From Chitinophagaceae bacterium UBA3961 (GTDB lineage: Bacteria > Bacteroidota > Bacteroidia > Chitinophagales > Chitinophagaceae): DNA of 25,968 bases. This document shows, piece after piece, positions 6,132 to 15,402 of the stretch. The notes beneath the pieces are model-generated. The model was not told the origin of the DNA, did no database searches, and saw nothing but the letters and a program-made list of their open reading frames with translations. Both the position numbers and the translations under genes were made by a program. Every line of letters starts with the position of its first letter. The stretch's first letter is position 1. The DNA lies in assembly GCA_002385265.1 (NCBI GenBank), contig DGDD01000038.1, positions 2,636 to 28,603 of the forward strand, in the 5' to 3' direction.

Positions 6132-9100
6132 TTAGAGTGGAATAGTTACCACAATTTGAAAGCCTTGTCCAGGCTTAGAATGAATGGAAAGAGAACCATT
6201 GAATACACTAACCCTTGCAGCGATATTGCGAAGTCCTATGCCCGTACTTTTATTGCTTTCGTTCATACCTTGACCATTGTCGGAGATCGACATTTTGAGT
6301 TGAGATTCAGAGTATTCAATATAAATGGTTACTTCAGACGCTTTCGCATATTTTAAAATATTAGAACATTGCTCTTGAGCAATTCTGTATATCGCAAGCT
6401 TTTTTGCAGCATCGATCTTTTTGTCATCAAAATCATCAGCTAAAATACTAACACGAACTCCCGCCGTTTCTAACATATCGTGCCCTAAATGTTTCAATTC
6501 TTCGATCAAGTTTTCTTTGCGCATATCAGGGCTAACCAAAACGTGAGCGATCTTTCTATTTTCATTAATGGCATCTTGAAGATTGTTCATGCAACTCTGT
6601 ATCAAATTGAGACGCATAGTGGGATCGTCGTAGGCCAAAGACATCAAAAGCTTGGTGCCCACCAAAATTTGGTTAACATTATCATGCAATTCAAGTCCAA
6701 TCAAATTGCGCTCTTTTTCCTGTGCCTCCAGTGCGGTTGCAGTAATTTTTAATTGTTCATTTCGTTGTTGTTCTCGTAAATTATTTTCGAGACGTTTGCG
6801 CTCCGAAATGTCCACAAAGGAGCCAATTAAACGTACCAGCTCACCATCTTGTTTTCGGATAGCAAAACTTCTAGTAAGTGCTGTTCCAATTGATCCATCT
6901 TTGCGATAGAATCGAATTTCCTTCTGCCACTCTTTCAATCCGTTTTCTGCAAAATCAATCAAGTTTTGATTCAACACTGTTACATCGTCGGGGTGAATTT
7001 TGGTTAGAAACTCTTCCCTAGTGGGCACCGGTAGTTTCGGGTCAAAACCAAACAGTTTGAAATGGGCCATACTCCACCAAAGATCATTCGTTTGCAAATT
7101 CCAATCATAAATTGCATCTGAAGAAGCCATTGAAAACAATTGAAAGCGTTCCGAAAAGGCTTTCAATTCCAAATCTGCTTTTCTTCTTTCACTGGTATCA
7201 ATTCCAATTTCACTGATACATCTTTTACCCTCATATAGAATAGATACCGAATTATTATAAAATGAGATTAGTTGCCCCGATTTCGTCACCAAGTTGAGTT
7301 CAATTCCTTGAACTTTTCCATCAATTACCTCGCTCATTCGCTGAAGTAGAATCGCCTTCTTATCCGGTTCATAAAAATCAACTGGATGCATTCGCTTGAT
7401 TTCACTTTCTGAATACCCGGTAATGATTTCAAAATTTTTATTCCAACGAATGAAATGACCGTGTTCATCACAGAGATAATATATTCCCGGTAAATTATTG
7501 ATAACGGTATCGGAGAGCAGCTTCTCACTTACAATCAAGCGTTCCGAGTTTTTACTTTCAGTGATATCGCGTATCGATCCAACCATTCGGATCGGTTTGC
7601 CTTGGGCATTGTAAATAGCTTGGCCAACAGCCTTTTGCCATTTATAATCTCCTGACCTATGCAGGTGCAAATACTCAACATCAAATTCTGTTCCTTCTTC
7701 TAAATGACGTTTAAACGCAATTTCCACCATCGCTCTATGGTCGCGGTGAATTCTGCTCAGCCAAAAATCAAAAGAAGCGATCAAAGGTGAATTGTCATTA
7801 GCGTAACCAATAATCTCTTTCCACCGTGGAGAAAAGTATTGAACCTGTGTTTCTAGATCCCAATCCCAGATTCCGTCTTTCGTTGCCTGAATTGCAAGGG
7901 CATATCGCTCCTCGCTTTTTTTCAGTTCTTCTGCTGCCTTTCTTCTTTGTGTTATATCAATAGCGGTTCCTAAAATGCTGTTTTTCCCCTGATACTCAAC
8001 TTTTACAGCCGTGACTAAGTATGGAAGTATCTCTTCGTTCTTGGACACCAAATTCAATTCGGTTTCTGTATAGCCATGATTGAAAATATCTGTTACATGC
8101 TGTTCAGCATATTCATATTCGGACGGTAATACAAAATCTATGAAATACTTACTTTTCAATTCTTCTTCATCATACCCCAAAACCTCCCTTAAGCGAGTAT
8201 TCCATTTAATCAATTTCAAATCATTATCAACTAAAAAGAAAATACCCGGTAAACTATTGATGATGGAATTTGAGAATTCGGTTTCTCTTTGAAGTTTTTG
8301 AGCTTCTCTGGTTTCGGAGATTGCCCAAGCTACATCCATTGCTACAGTTTGCATTAAGAAGCCGTCTTCATCAGTAAAATCATGTATTCTATCATAATAT
8401 ACCATGAACTTGCCTAATAGCTTGTTTTGATACATCAATGGAATAAAAGCCAATGATCGTATACCTTCTACTTCAATCGTCTTTCTTAATGAATCCAAGG
8501 AAGGCTCCTCAGCTACATCACGCACATATATAGGATGAATATTTTGGTCACTTACTTTCCAAGGAGAATGGCCTTTACAAATTTTCTGGTAATTTGTCGA
8601 CAATCCTTCGGTTGCAACAAACTGCATGACATCATCTTCATCTAAAAGCAAAATTGATGCATGATCGGCATTCACAATTTTTTTCAAGGATTGCAATGCC
8701 AACTTATAAATTTCTTCCAAACTTTTTGCATGACCCACCATCTTACTCAAATCCGATAGGGTTTGAATTCGATCGAAGTGATCTGCCTGCTTTAATTCTG
8801 CTTTTCTCCTTTCAGAAATATCTTTAATAATAAGAGTTGCCCTTTTATTGCCCATGGCATCTTTAAATACAGAGGAGTTTACTTCACACAAAAACTCAGC
8901 ACCGCTTGAATTTAAAAAAGAAAGCTCACCACTTACAGAACCTTGCTCTTCTCTTTGTCTAATCAGCACTTCCGCTTTTGTACATTCCAATTCTGTTACC
9001 AAATTACTAGTTGATAAACTCAATAAATCTTCATGCGAATATCCAAACATAGCACAAGCTGCTTTGTTGGCAGCAAGTATCTTACTTTCAGCATCAGTTA

Positions 9101-11279
9101 ATAATACGGCGTCAAGATTGTACTCAAATATTGACCGGTGCAAAGCCTCACTCTCTTCAATTTTGTGCTGTGCCAAATATAAATCATGTATATCTCTGAA
9201 ATTAACAGTGATCGCTTCAACTCCGGGCAGATCCAGTAAATTGGTATACGTTGCTTCCAGATAACGATATGATCCATCTTTAAAGCGGGATCGATATTGA
9301 ATAGTTGTACTTGCACCAGGATTACTTCTAATGTGCTGCATTTTTTCTGCAATCATTGGAACATCATCTGGATGAGGGAATGACCTAGGATCCTGATTAA
9401 TTACATCGTCGATTTCGAACCCGGTTATTCGTTGACAAGAAGAACTTATAAACTTATATCTGCTATTCCTATCTAACAGAATAATCCCAGATGGAGAATT
9501 TTCAGTCAATTCTCTGAATAATACTTCACTGTTCTTAATCTTGTTTTCTGCTTCTTTGCGTTCAGTAATATCGATGAAAGACCCGAACAAACAAGTAGGT
9601 TGCCCCCATTCATCTGTAATTACATTTGCCTTGAATTCAACAGGAAACAGTGATCCATCCATTCTTTTACCGATGTCTTCACCGTTTTCAAAACCCTTCT
9701 CTTGTAAGGCAGCAATCGTTTGATAAACTCGATTGCCTTCGAATATTTCGGTCAACTTTTTACCAATGAGATCTTCTTTATTCTCACATCCCCACATATC
9801 AGCAATCGCCCGGTTTACATAGAGGATATTCCCTTGCAAATCGGTGATACCGATACCTCCAAGGGCTGCTTCAATGGAAATTTCCTTTAATCGGAGTTCT
9901 TTTTCAGCTCTTTTACGGTCTGAGATATCTCTCCAAATCACATAAAAACAAGGTTGCTTATTAAATTCAACGCTAGTCAATACAATTTCAACAGGCACCG
10001 ATTCATCATTTGCTTTCTTATGAATCCACTCAAATCGAAGATTACCTTTCTCGATGCATTCTTGTAATTTGATAGGCACTAAATCCTTGGACGGGATTCG
10101 ATTGTATTGAAACTCAGGTGAAATTTCTTCGGGTGATTTGCCAAGTATGTCTGATTTTTTCGAATAACCGAGTAAGTCAAGAGCCGACTGATTGCAATCA
10201 ATAAAACCATCGTAACCTAAAACCAAAACCGGATCTGCACCTTGCTCAAAAAGGCGCTTGAACAATTCCTGGTTTTCCTTCAGTGTTGCCTCTGTTTTCT
10301 TCCGTTCACTTATATCTCTTGCAATTACAAGAATGTTTTGATCCGGCAATACTTTGCTATTTAATTCAAAGGGGCGAAGTTGTCCGTCTTTACACCTCAA
10401 AAGTCTTTCCTGAATCATGCTTTTGTTTTGCCTCAACTCATCAAGTCGCAAAGGTGGTTCCCCTTCTTGAATTTCGATCACTCGCATCAAATTCATTGAT
10501 TGAACATCTTCTCTTGTAAAGCCGGTTTGCTCATGAAAAGCTGTATTCCCTTGAATGTATTTCCCTTCAAAACTGACGATCAAAATTCCATCTGAGGCGC
10601 GTTCAACAAGCGTTTTGTATAAATCATTAGACTGGGACGATTCCGAATTGAATGCAATGTAGTTTGAAACTTCATTTTCAATAATTCGAAATCCTTTTGT
10701 ATCCTGAGTTTGATCTAATAGCATTAAAAGACGATATCCCAGTTTTCTCTCACCTTTCTGAATTTGATAAACAATTTCATAATACGGGCGTTTCGATGCC
10801 AATACATCACTTATACCTTGGTACATCTGTTCCTTCAACGCTGCATCTAATCCCGGCATCATCTTTACCGTTTCTAATATGTTGAGCTTCGCCAATGTGG
10901 CAAATCCTACAATACTGCTTCGTTTTGATTGAACTTTGTGAATTTGCTGCTGAATACTCCCCAACTCGGAAACAATGATTTCCAATGTGCATGATTCTTC
11001 CCCATCAACTTCCTTGGATGGAGTACCAACTATTAAAACTTGCTGAGACGGTTGTGGGATAATTTGAAAAGAAAAGGGCTCTGCATAAGGATACCCATTC
11101 TTAATATGAAGTGTAAATTCGCGAATCTCTAATTGCTCGCTAGATAATCTGATTTCATTTTTGACAAGATTCCATTGCTCCGAATCCAAGTTTGAGAAAT
11201 AATCAGCAATGATCTTTTCATCGTCCTTGTTTTCAGAATGGGCAAGTTTACTATCGGCCGAAATCAGAATGCTTTTCAT
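6132..11279 (-). CDS. Soluble multi-PAS/GAF sensor histidine kinase (HisKA_3 type, NarX/DesK-like output)
   Basis: A 1715-residue kinase with no transmembrane helix or signal peptide, so it should sense from the cytoplasm. Nine PAS/PAC units can be counted from their closing DI(T/S)ERK-type motifs: about 217-334, 335-460, 461-580, 581-705, 708-830, then a GAF domain (838-993), then 1000-1118, 1121-1245, 1252-1370 and 1374-1498. Output is a HisKA_3 dimerisation domain with phospho-acceptor His1532 (ELHDNV) and a HATPase_c domain with N box Asn1640, G1 DNGQGM (1667-1672), G2 GIGLRN near 1680 and GQGF near 1704. HisKA_3 kinases normally phosphorylate REC-LuxR/NarL regulators, but none is encoded nearby, so this is an orphan kinase. 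The first ~215 residues match nothing I recognise. PAS units 6-7 and 8-9 look like a duplicated pair. Ligands cannot be read from the sequence. Confidence 0.92.
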   Translation of the reverse strand: MKSILISADSKLAHSENKDDEKIIADYFSNLDSEQWNLVKNEIRLSSEQLEIREFTLHIKNGYPYAEPFSFQIIPQPSQQVLIVGTPSKEVDGEESCTLEIIVSELGSIQQQIHKVQSKRSSIVGFATLAKLNILETVKMMPGLDAALKEQMYQGISDVLASKRPYYEIVYQIQKGERKLGYRLLMLLDQTQDTKGFRIIENEVSNYIAFNSESSQSNDLYKTLVERASDGILIVSFEGKYIQGNTAFHEQTGFTREDVQSMNLMRVIEIQEGEPPLRLDELRQNKSMIQERLLRCKDGQLRPFELNSKVLPDQNILVIARDISERKKTEATLKENQELFKRLFEQGADPVLVLGYDGFIDCNQSALDLLGYSKKSDILGKSPEEISPEFQYNRIPSKDLVPIKLQECIEKGNLRFEWIHKKANDESVPVEIVLTSVEFNKQPCFYVIWRDISDRKRAEKELRLKEISIEAALGGIGITDLQGNILYVNRAIADMWGCENKEDLIGKKLTEIFEGNRVYQTIAALQEKGFENGEDIGKRMDGSLFPVEFKANVITDEWGQPTCLFGSFIDITERKEAENKIKNSEVLFRELTENSPSGIILLDRNSRYKFISSSCQRITGFEIDDVINQDPRSFPHPDDVPMIAEKMQHIRSNPGASTTIQYRSRFKDGSYRYLEATYTNLLDLPGVEAITVNFRDIHDLYLAQHKIEESEALHRSIFEYNLDAVLLTDAESKILAANKAACAMFGYSHEDLLSLSTSNLVTELECTKAEVLIRQREEQGSVSGELSFLNSSGAEFLCEVNSSVFKDAMGNKRATLIIKDISERRKAELKQADHFDRIQTLSDLSKMVGHAKSLEEIYKLALQSLKKIVNADHASILLLDEDDVMQFVATEGLSTNYQKICKGHSPWKVSDQNIHPIYVRDVAEEPSLDSLRKTIEVEGIRSLAFIPLMYQNKLLGKFMVYYDRIHDFTDEDGFLMQTVAMDVAWAISETREAQKLQRETEFSNSIINSLPGIFFLVDNDLKLIKWNTRLREVLGYDEEELKSKYFIDFVLPSEYEYAEQHVTDIFNHGYTETELNLVSKNEEILPYLVTAVKVEYQGKNSILGTAIDITQRRKAAEELKKSEERYALAIQATKDGIWDWDLETQVQYFSPRWKEIIGYANDNSPLIASFDFWLSRIHRDHRAMVEIAFKRHLEEGTEFDVEYLHLHRSGDYKWQKAVGQAIYNAQGKPIRMVGSIRDITESKNSERLIVSEKLLSDTVINNLPGIYYLCDEHGHFIRWNKNFEIITGYSESEIKRMHPVDFYEPDKKAILLQRMSEVIDGKVQGIELNLVTKSGQLISFYNNSVSILYEGKRCISEIGIDTSERRKADLELKAFSERFQLFSMASSDAIYDWNLQTNDLWWSMAHFKLFGFDPKLPVPTREEFLTKIHPDDVTVLNQNLIDFAENGLKEWQKEIRFYRKDGSIGTALTRSFAIRKQDGELVRLIGSFVDISERKRLENNLREQQRNEQLKITATALEAQEKERNLIGLELHDNVNQILVGTKLLMSLAYDDPTMRLNLIQSCMNNLQDAINENRKIAHVLVSPDMRKENLIEELKHLGHDMLETAGVRVSILADDFDDKKIDAAKKLAIYRIAQEQCSNILKYAKASEVTIYIEYSESQLKMSISDNGQGMNESNKSTGIGLRNIAARVSVFNGSLSIHSKPGQGFQIVVTIPL

Positions 11280-11485
11280 AAGAGTTTTTACCTAATCGAT
11301 TCCCTTGTTCAATGAATTTACTAAAAAAACAATGCAGCTTTATCAGTATTTCATCAACCTACATGAAGTTAGGGCCGAATTCATAAATATTTTCTTTAAT
11401 AACTCAGAAAAAACACTTAGAGTCAAAAAAAACCCAGCTGCAGGCTTCGACTCAAATTTTGAACCGATTTTTTGTATTTTTAAGG

Positions 11486-13897
11486 ATGAAAAAACGATTG
11501 CTGTTTGGAGCGCTCCTCGCCACCTACTGTTTTTCTATTGTGATGGGCCAAGATATCTCTCCTTTTAATCAAATAGCCTCCCGTTTGTATGCAAAACAAC
11601 AGACTTCGCCTGCAAGAATGAATTTGCTTCATACAAGTCACCGATTCTATAGAACAGGAGAAACCATTTGGTTTAGTTTTCGTCAGATGCTCCCTGAACT
11701 CCATCAATCCATGCCTCGTGAAAAAACCCTGAGTGCTCAACTAGTTGATGTAAGAGGTGTTGCTGTGAGCTCAATAGCACTTGCCAACGCAGGAGCCGTT
11801 ACTCCGGGTTCTTTACAGATTCCTGATACAATACCTAGCGGCTGGTATCAGTTGGTAGTTTCTGGTCCCACCATACAGCAACTTCAAGAGAAGCCGGGTG
11901 CTTGTTTACTCTACATTTACAATCATAAAATACCTCCTCCAACCGTTTCGACAGAGAAAAATCCGAATCAAAACCCCGTGGAAGTTTTCTCGCTCGACTA
12001 TGTAATCGAAGGCCAACATATTATTTCCGGAGTCCCAAATACTTTGATGGTTTATACACATGCAAATGGCAAAGGAATTTCTGCTCCAATTGTGCTTACC
12101 AACAATGTAGATACGGCTAAAATTTACTCCAGCACGAATAAAGAGGGCAATGCCACGCTTCAATTCACTCCTCAAAAAACAAGAAAATATAAGCTTTACA
12201 CAAAATGGGACAATGGATTAGTTGAGCAATCACTACCCGATATCAGTCCCTTTAGTGCTCAGGTTAGCATCATTTCGAAAAATGAGCAAGAATACATTGC
12301 TAGAGTTGCATTAGGCGATTCATTGTATAAGAAGAAAATTAAAACCTTTTTCCTCGCAGTCAACAATGGAAGGGTTGTTTATGCTGCCGAAGGCAGCAGC
12401 ATGTATCAAGTTACAGTACCCGCTTCTTCATTTTCACCCGGAAATGCATCGTTTCAAATTTTCGACGAACAATTGAATCTTTTGAGTGAACGTCGTTTTA
12501 AGGTGACAAAAAAAACGGTGCAATTAAGTATCAAAGACGCAAATACCACAAAAAATCCTAGAAACCCCAACCAGCTTACATTACAAGTAACTGAACGAAA
12601 CAAGCCTGCATCGGGGAGTTTCGATATTAGTATAGTTGATTTGCCCCAGGGTACCGAAAAGATCGAAGAATTATGGTCTGAAACAGGTTCTGCTACCACT
12701 GATGCTACTACAGCAAAATTCTTAGAAGACTTTTACGCCCAGCAAGAACAAACTCTTGTTAATATCACACTTGAAAATTATCCGGAGCTTTCATTTTATC
12801 TCTCAGGGACAGTAATCAACAAAAAGAAGGAACTGCAAAAGAATACTGCTCTAACCATCTTTACTTCCCAATTGAATCAGTTATTCATTCTCGACACCAC
12901 CGATCAAGATGGCGCCTTTAAAACTTCACTCCCACTGATTTCCGGTCTTACCCCTATATATGCCAAAGTAAGCACCGATAAGGGCAACGCAGGAGATTAT
13001 ACAATTCAATTGAAGAGTTCGGCACTGCCTCCTTGTGAAGGGCTGATTGAATTATGGAAAGACACACTATTCCTTGAAAAAAATGCTTTTCTGTTCCGAA
13101 CTTCTCAATCTCCAATTATTGAGAAGTATCTAGAAGAAAAATCAAAGTTCAAAGAATTACCGGCCGTAGCAGTGCAGGCAAATTATAGACAACTGAATGA
13201 GATCATTCAAAAGAAACGAGTAAGCAAGAATTCTTGGATAGCCGGCCCTGAATTATTAGATCAATTGGGAGACGGAAATACCGCCAATGCAATTTTGGGT
13301 GCACCCGGAGTAATGATTATGAATGGATTTCTGACGATTCAAGGAGGTATGCGATCTATGAATGGAGCCGTTACGGCCAATTCAGAACCCCTTGTTGTAG
13401 TCAACGGTGTAATTGTAAATGTTGGTGGATTTGCCGGAGCTATAGGTTTCAATATCAATAATAGTCCAGTTATTAACTACCTGAATACTTTCTCGGCGCG
13501 AAATATTGACTTTATTGAAGTACTCTCGGGCGCCCAAGGCGCACAGTACGGCACTGTAGGCGCTAATGGTGTAATTTTGATAAATACCAACGTTCGCCCT
13601 AGAACGGGTTTAGAAGATGAAAAGAATGCAGACAAATCGAACTCAATTGTTTTCCATGGACTACAAATACCAATAGCATTTGAAACGGTAGACTATTCAA
13701 AAGAGAAGGTAAAAAACTCCCTTCCCGACATTCGGAACACCCTGTTTTGGAAAGCCGACTACGCACCTGATAGTGCCGGGGAGATAAAGATCAATTATTA
13801 CAACTCTGATTACATAAACAAAAAACTCCTGATTGTTTCAGGAGTTACCGGTAACGGCACAATTGTAAGAGAAGTAATTACCATCCCATTAAATTAA
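11486..13897 (+). CDS. Secreted macroglobulin-like protein with TonB-plug domain, no beta-barrel
   Basis: Start chosen at ATG 11486, giving 803 residues; the frame is open back to a TTG at 11459, but the ATG places a normal signal peptide first (MKKR, hydrophobic core, cleavage near VMGQ). An MG2-like beta domain follows (SHRFYRTGETIWFSF, then a GWYQLVV strand) and further Ig/macroglobulin-like segments. A TonB-receptor plug domain sits at about 590-708: PLVVVNGVIV, then NIDFIEVLSGAQGAQYG and GANGVILI, as in SusC-type plugs. The final ~70 residues (RNTLFWKADY, GEIKINYYNSD) resemble the closing strand domain of such proteins. No 22-strand receptor barrel follows the plug, so it cannot itself be a TonB-dependent channel. 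It is probably a periplasmic or cell-surface protein of unknown function. It is divergent from the kinase and converges on rimO with a 1-nt gap. Confidence 0.78.
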   Translation: MKKRLLFGALLATYCFSIVMGQDISPFNQIASRLYAKQQTSPARMNLLHTSHRFYRTGETIWFSFRQMLPELHQSMPREKTLSAQLVDVRGVAVSSIALANAGAVTPGSLQIPDTIPSGWYQLVVSGPTIQQLQEKPGACLLYIYNHKIPPPTVSTEKNPNQNPVEVFSLDYVIEGQHIISGVPNTLMVYTHANGKGISAPIVLTNNVDTAKIYSSTNKEGNATLQFTPQKTRKYKLYTKWDNGLVEQSLPDISPFSAQVSIISKNEQEYIARVALGDSLYKKKIKTFFLAVNNGRVVYAAEGSSMYQVTVPASSFSPGNASFQIFDEQLNLLSERRFKVTKKTVQLSIKDANTTKNPRNPNQLTLQVTERNKPASGSFDISIVDLPQGTEKIEELWSETGSATTDATTAKFLEDFYAQQEQTLVNITLENYPELSFYLSGTVINKKKELQKNTALTIFTSQLNQLFILDTTDQDGAFKTSLPLISGLTPIYAKVSTDKGNAGDYTIQLKSSALPPCEGLIELWKDTLFLEKNAFLFRTSQSPIIEKYLEEKSKFKELPAVAVQANYRQLNEIIQKKRVSKNSWIAGPELLDQLGDGNTANAILGAPGVMIMNGFLTIQGGMRSMNGAVTANSEPLVVVNGVIVNVGGFAGAIGFNINNSPVINYLNTFSARNIDFIEVLSGAQGAQYGTVGANGVILINTNVRPRTGLEDEKNADKSNSIVFHGLQIPIAFETVDYSKEKVKNSLPDIRNTLFWKADYAPDSAGEIKINYYNSDYINKKLLIVSGVTGNGTIVREVITIPLN

Positions 13898-13898
13898 G

Positions 13899-15209
13899 TT
13901 AAGAAACCACTTCGCCTTCAATATCATAATTGTAAGCTTTGGTGATTTTGACATTTACGAAATCACCAATAACCAAAGGAGTGTCTGAATTGACCACTAC
14001 CTCATTGTCAACTTCAACGCTGTCAAACTCTGTTCTGCCGAGGTAACGGCCGGCCTCTTTCTTATCAATAATTACTTTAAAAGTATGTCCAACTTTTTCT
14101 TGGTTTTTTTCCAATGAAATCTCTTGTTGTACTTCCATTACTTCCTGCGCTCTTCTTTCTTTTTCTTCGGCTGGAACATCATCTACCAAGTCATATGCAG
14201 AAGTTCCTTCTTCATGCGAATAAGTAAAAATTCCCACTCTATCAAACCGTTGCTTTTGAAGGAAGAATTTTAATTCTTCGATATCGTCTAAGGTTTCTCC
14301 GGGAAATCCTGCAATTAAGGTGGTTCGAAGACAAATTCCGGGAACCTTTTCTCTAATGGCTCCAATCAGATCTTCCATCTCTTCTCTGGTAATCTGACGC
14401 TTCATTGCTTTAAGCATGTTATTGGCGGCGTGCTGAAGCGGCATGTCGAGATAATTACAAATATTGGGGCGCTCACGCATCACATCCAAAATATCCAAAG
14501 GGAATTTTGATGGGTAGGCATAATGCAAACGGATCCACTCTAATCCTTTCACATCGCTTAAATGTTTGAGCAAATCGCCCAGCATTCTTTTTTTATACAA
14601 ATCGAGGCCGTAGTAGGTCAATTCTTGTGCAATTAACATGATCTCTTTTACACCACGTTTTACTAGGCCTTCTGCTTCTTTCACGATTTCCTCAATCGAT
14701 TTGCTAGTGTGCGCTCCGCGCATCAAAGGGATCGCACAGAATGCACAAGTTCTATTGCATCCTTCTGCAATCTTTAAATAGGCATAGTGCTGAGGAGTGG
14801 CTAATAAACGCTCGCCGAGCAATTCCGATTTATAGTCAGCTTCAAAGCGCTTGAGTATTAAAGGGAGCTCCATCGTACCAAACCAAGCATCCACTTCAGG
14901 AATCTCTTTTTCGAGATCATCTCTGTAACGATGACTCAAACAACCGGTAACATATACTTTATCTAATTTACCTTTTTGCTTTAAAGCAACTTGATCAAGA
15001 ATTGTATTTATCGATTCTTCTTTTGCTTTTTCAATGAACCCACAAGTATTAACGATCACGATGTTGTGGTCTTTCTTTCCACTTTCATGCACTACATCAA
15101 TATCATTTGCTAACAATTGGCCACTTAACACTTCGCTGTCAACCATGTTTTTACTGCAGCCTAATGTAATGATGTTTACTTTGTCTTTCTTGAGCGTTTT
15201 TGCCTTCAT
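13899..15209 (-). CDS. rimO: Ribosomal protein S12 (Asp) methylthiotransferase RimO
   Basis: A 436-residue radical SAM methylthiotransferase. The N-terminal MTTase domain supplies three cysteines for one 4Fe-4S cluster (Cys18 in TLGCSKNMVDSE, Cys56 in NTCGF, Cys90 in TGCLS). The radical SAM cluster is Cys151-x3-Cys155-x2-Cys158 in EGCNRTCAFCAIP, followed by the MRG motif. The last ~65 residues form a TRAM domain. RimO adds a beta-methylthio group to the conserved aspartate of ribosomal protein uS12. TLGCSKN and the single TRAM domain favour RimO over the tRNA enzyme MiaB. A TATCTTTG box 8 nt before the ATG suggests a promoter with a very short leader. On the same strand as ftsY and the ribosomal protein genes, but separated from them by a plus-strand gene. 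Confidence 0.95.
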   Translation of the reverse strand: MKAKTLKKDKVNIITLGCSKNMVDSEVLSGQLLANDIDVVHESGKKDHNIVIVNTCGFIEKAKEESINTILDQVALKQKGKLDKVYVTGCLSHRYRDDLEKEIPEVDAWFGTMELPLILKRFEADYKSELLGERLLATPQHYAYLKIAEGCNRTCAFCAIPLMRGAHTSKSIEEIVKEAEGLVKRGVKEIMLIAQELTYYGLDLYKKRMLGDLLKHLSDVKGLEWIRLHYAYPSKFPLDILDVMRERPNICNYLDMPLQHAANNMLKAMKRQITREEMEDLIGAIREKVPGICLRTTLIAGFPGETLDDIEELKFFLQKQRFDRVGIFTYSHEEGTSAYDLVDDVPAEEKERRAQEVMEVQQEISLEKNQEKVGHTFKVIIDKKEAGRYLGRTEFDSVEVDNEVVVNSDTPLVIGDFVNVKITKAYNYDIEGEVVS

Positions 15210-15217
15210 ATTACTTG

Positions 15218-15225
15218 CAAAGATA
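15218..15225 (-). promoter_or_regulatory. Candidate -7 promoter box of rimO
   Basis: The minus strand reads TATCTTTG, a perfect match to the Bacteroidota -7 consensus TAnnTTTG, ending 8 nt before the rimO ATG. I find no TTG at the usual 17-23 nt upstream, so support is one element only. If used, the transcript would have only a few leader bases. Confidence 0.4.
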
Positions 15226-15326
15226 GTGTATAAACGCCTTTGAGTAAGGTAATAAGTGCTGCAAAATCAAGCTGGTACGCATAATATAATATATTGAATG
15301 TCATACAATTGTTAATCGACCACTTT

Positions 15327-15360
15327 TTGACTACCTGGATTTACAGTATCCGTAAGTTTG
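15327..15360 (+). promoter_or_regulatory. Promoter of the small outer-membrane protein gene
   Basis: TAAGTTTG at 15353-15360 matches TAnnTTTG exactly, and a TTG in a T-rich run (15327-15329) lies 23 nt upstream, at the limit of the TTG-N17-23-TAnnTTTG rule described for Flavobacterium. The implied start leaves a leader of about 35 nt before ATG 15403. Confidence 0.55.
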
Positions 15361-15402
15361 GCACAGTTTTTTCAAATAGGCCTTTTACTAAACTAATCGA
15401 AT

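Noticed and set aside
8848..9264. 138-codon plus-strand open frame within the kinase gene
   Set aside because: It is antisense to conserved PAS domains, has no recognisable protein pattern or initiation signal, and is explained by the opposite-strand coding bias.
13899..15209. MiaB instead of RimO
   Set aside because: The TLGCSKN start, overall length and context fit RimO; MiaB-specific N-terminal features are not seen.
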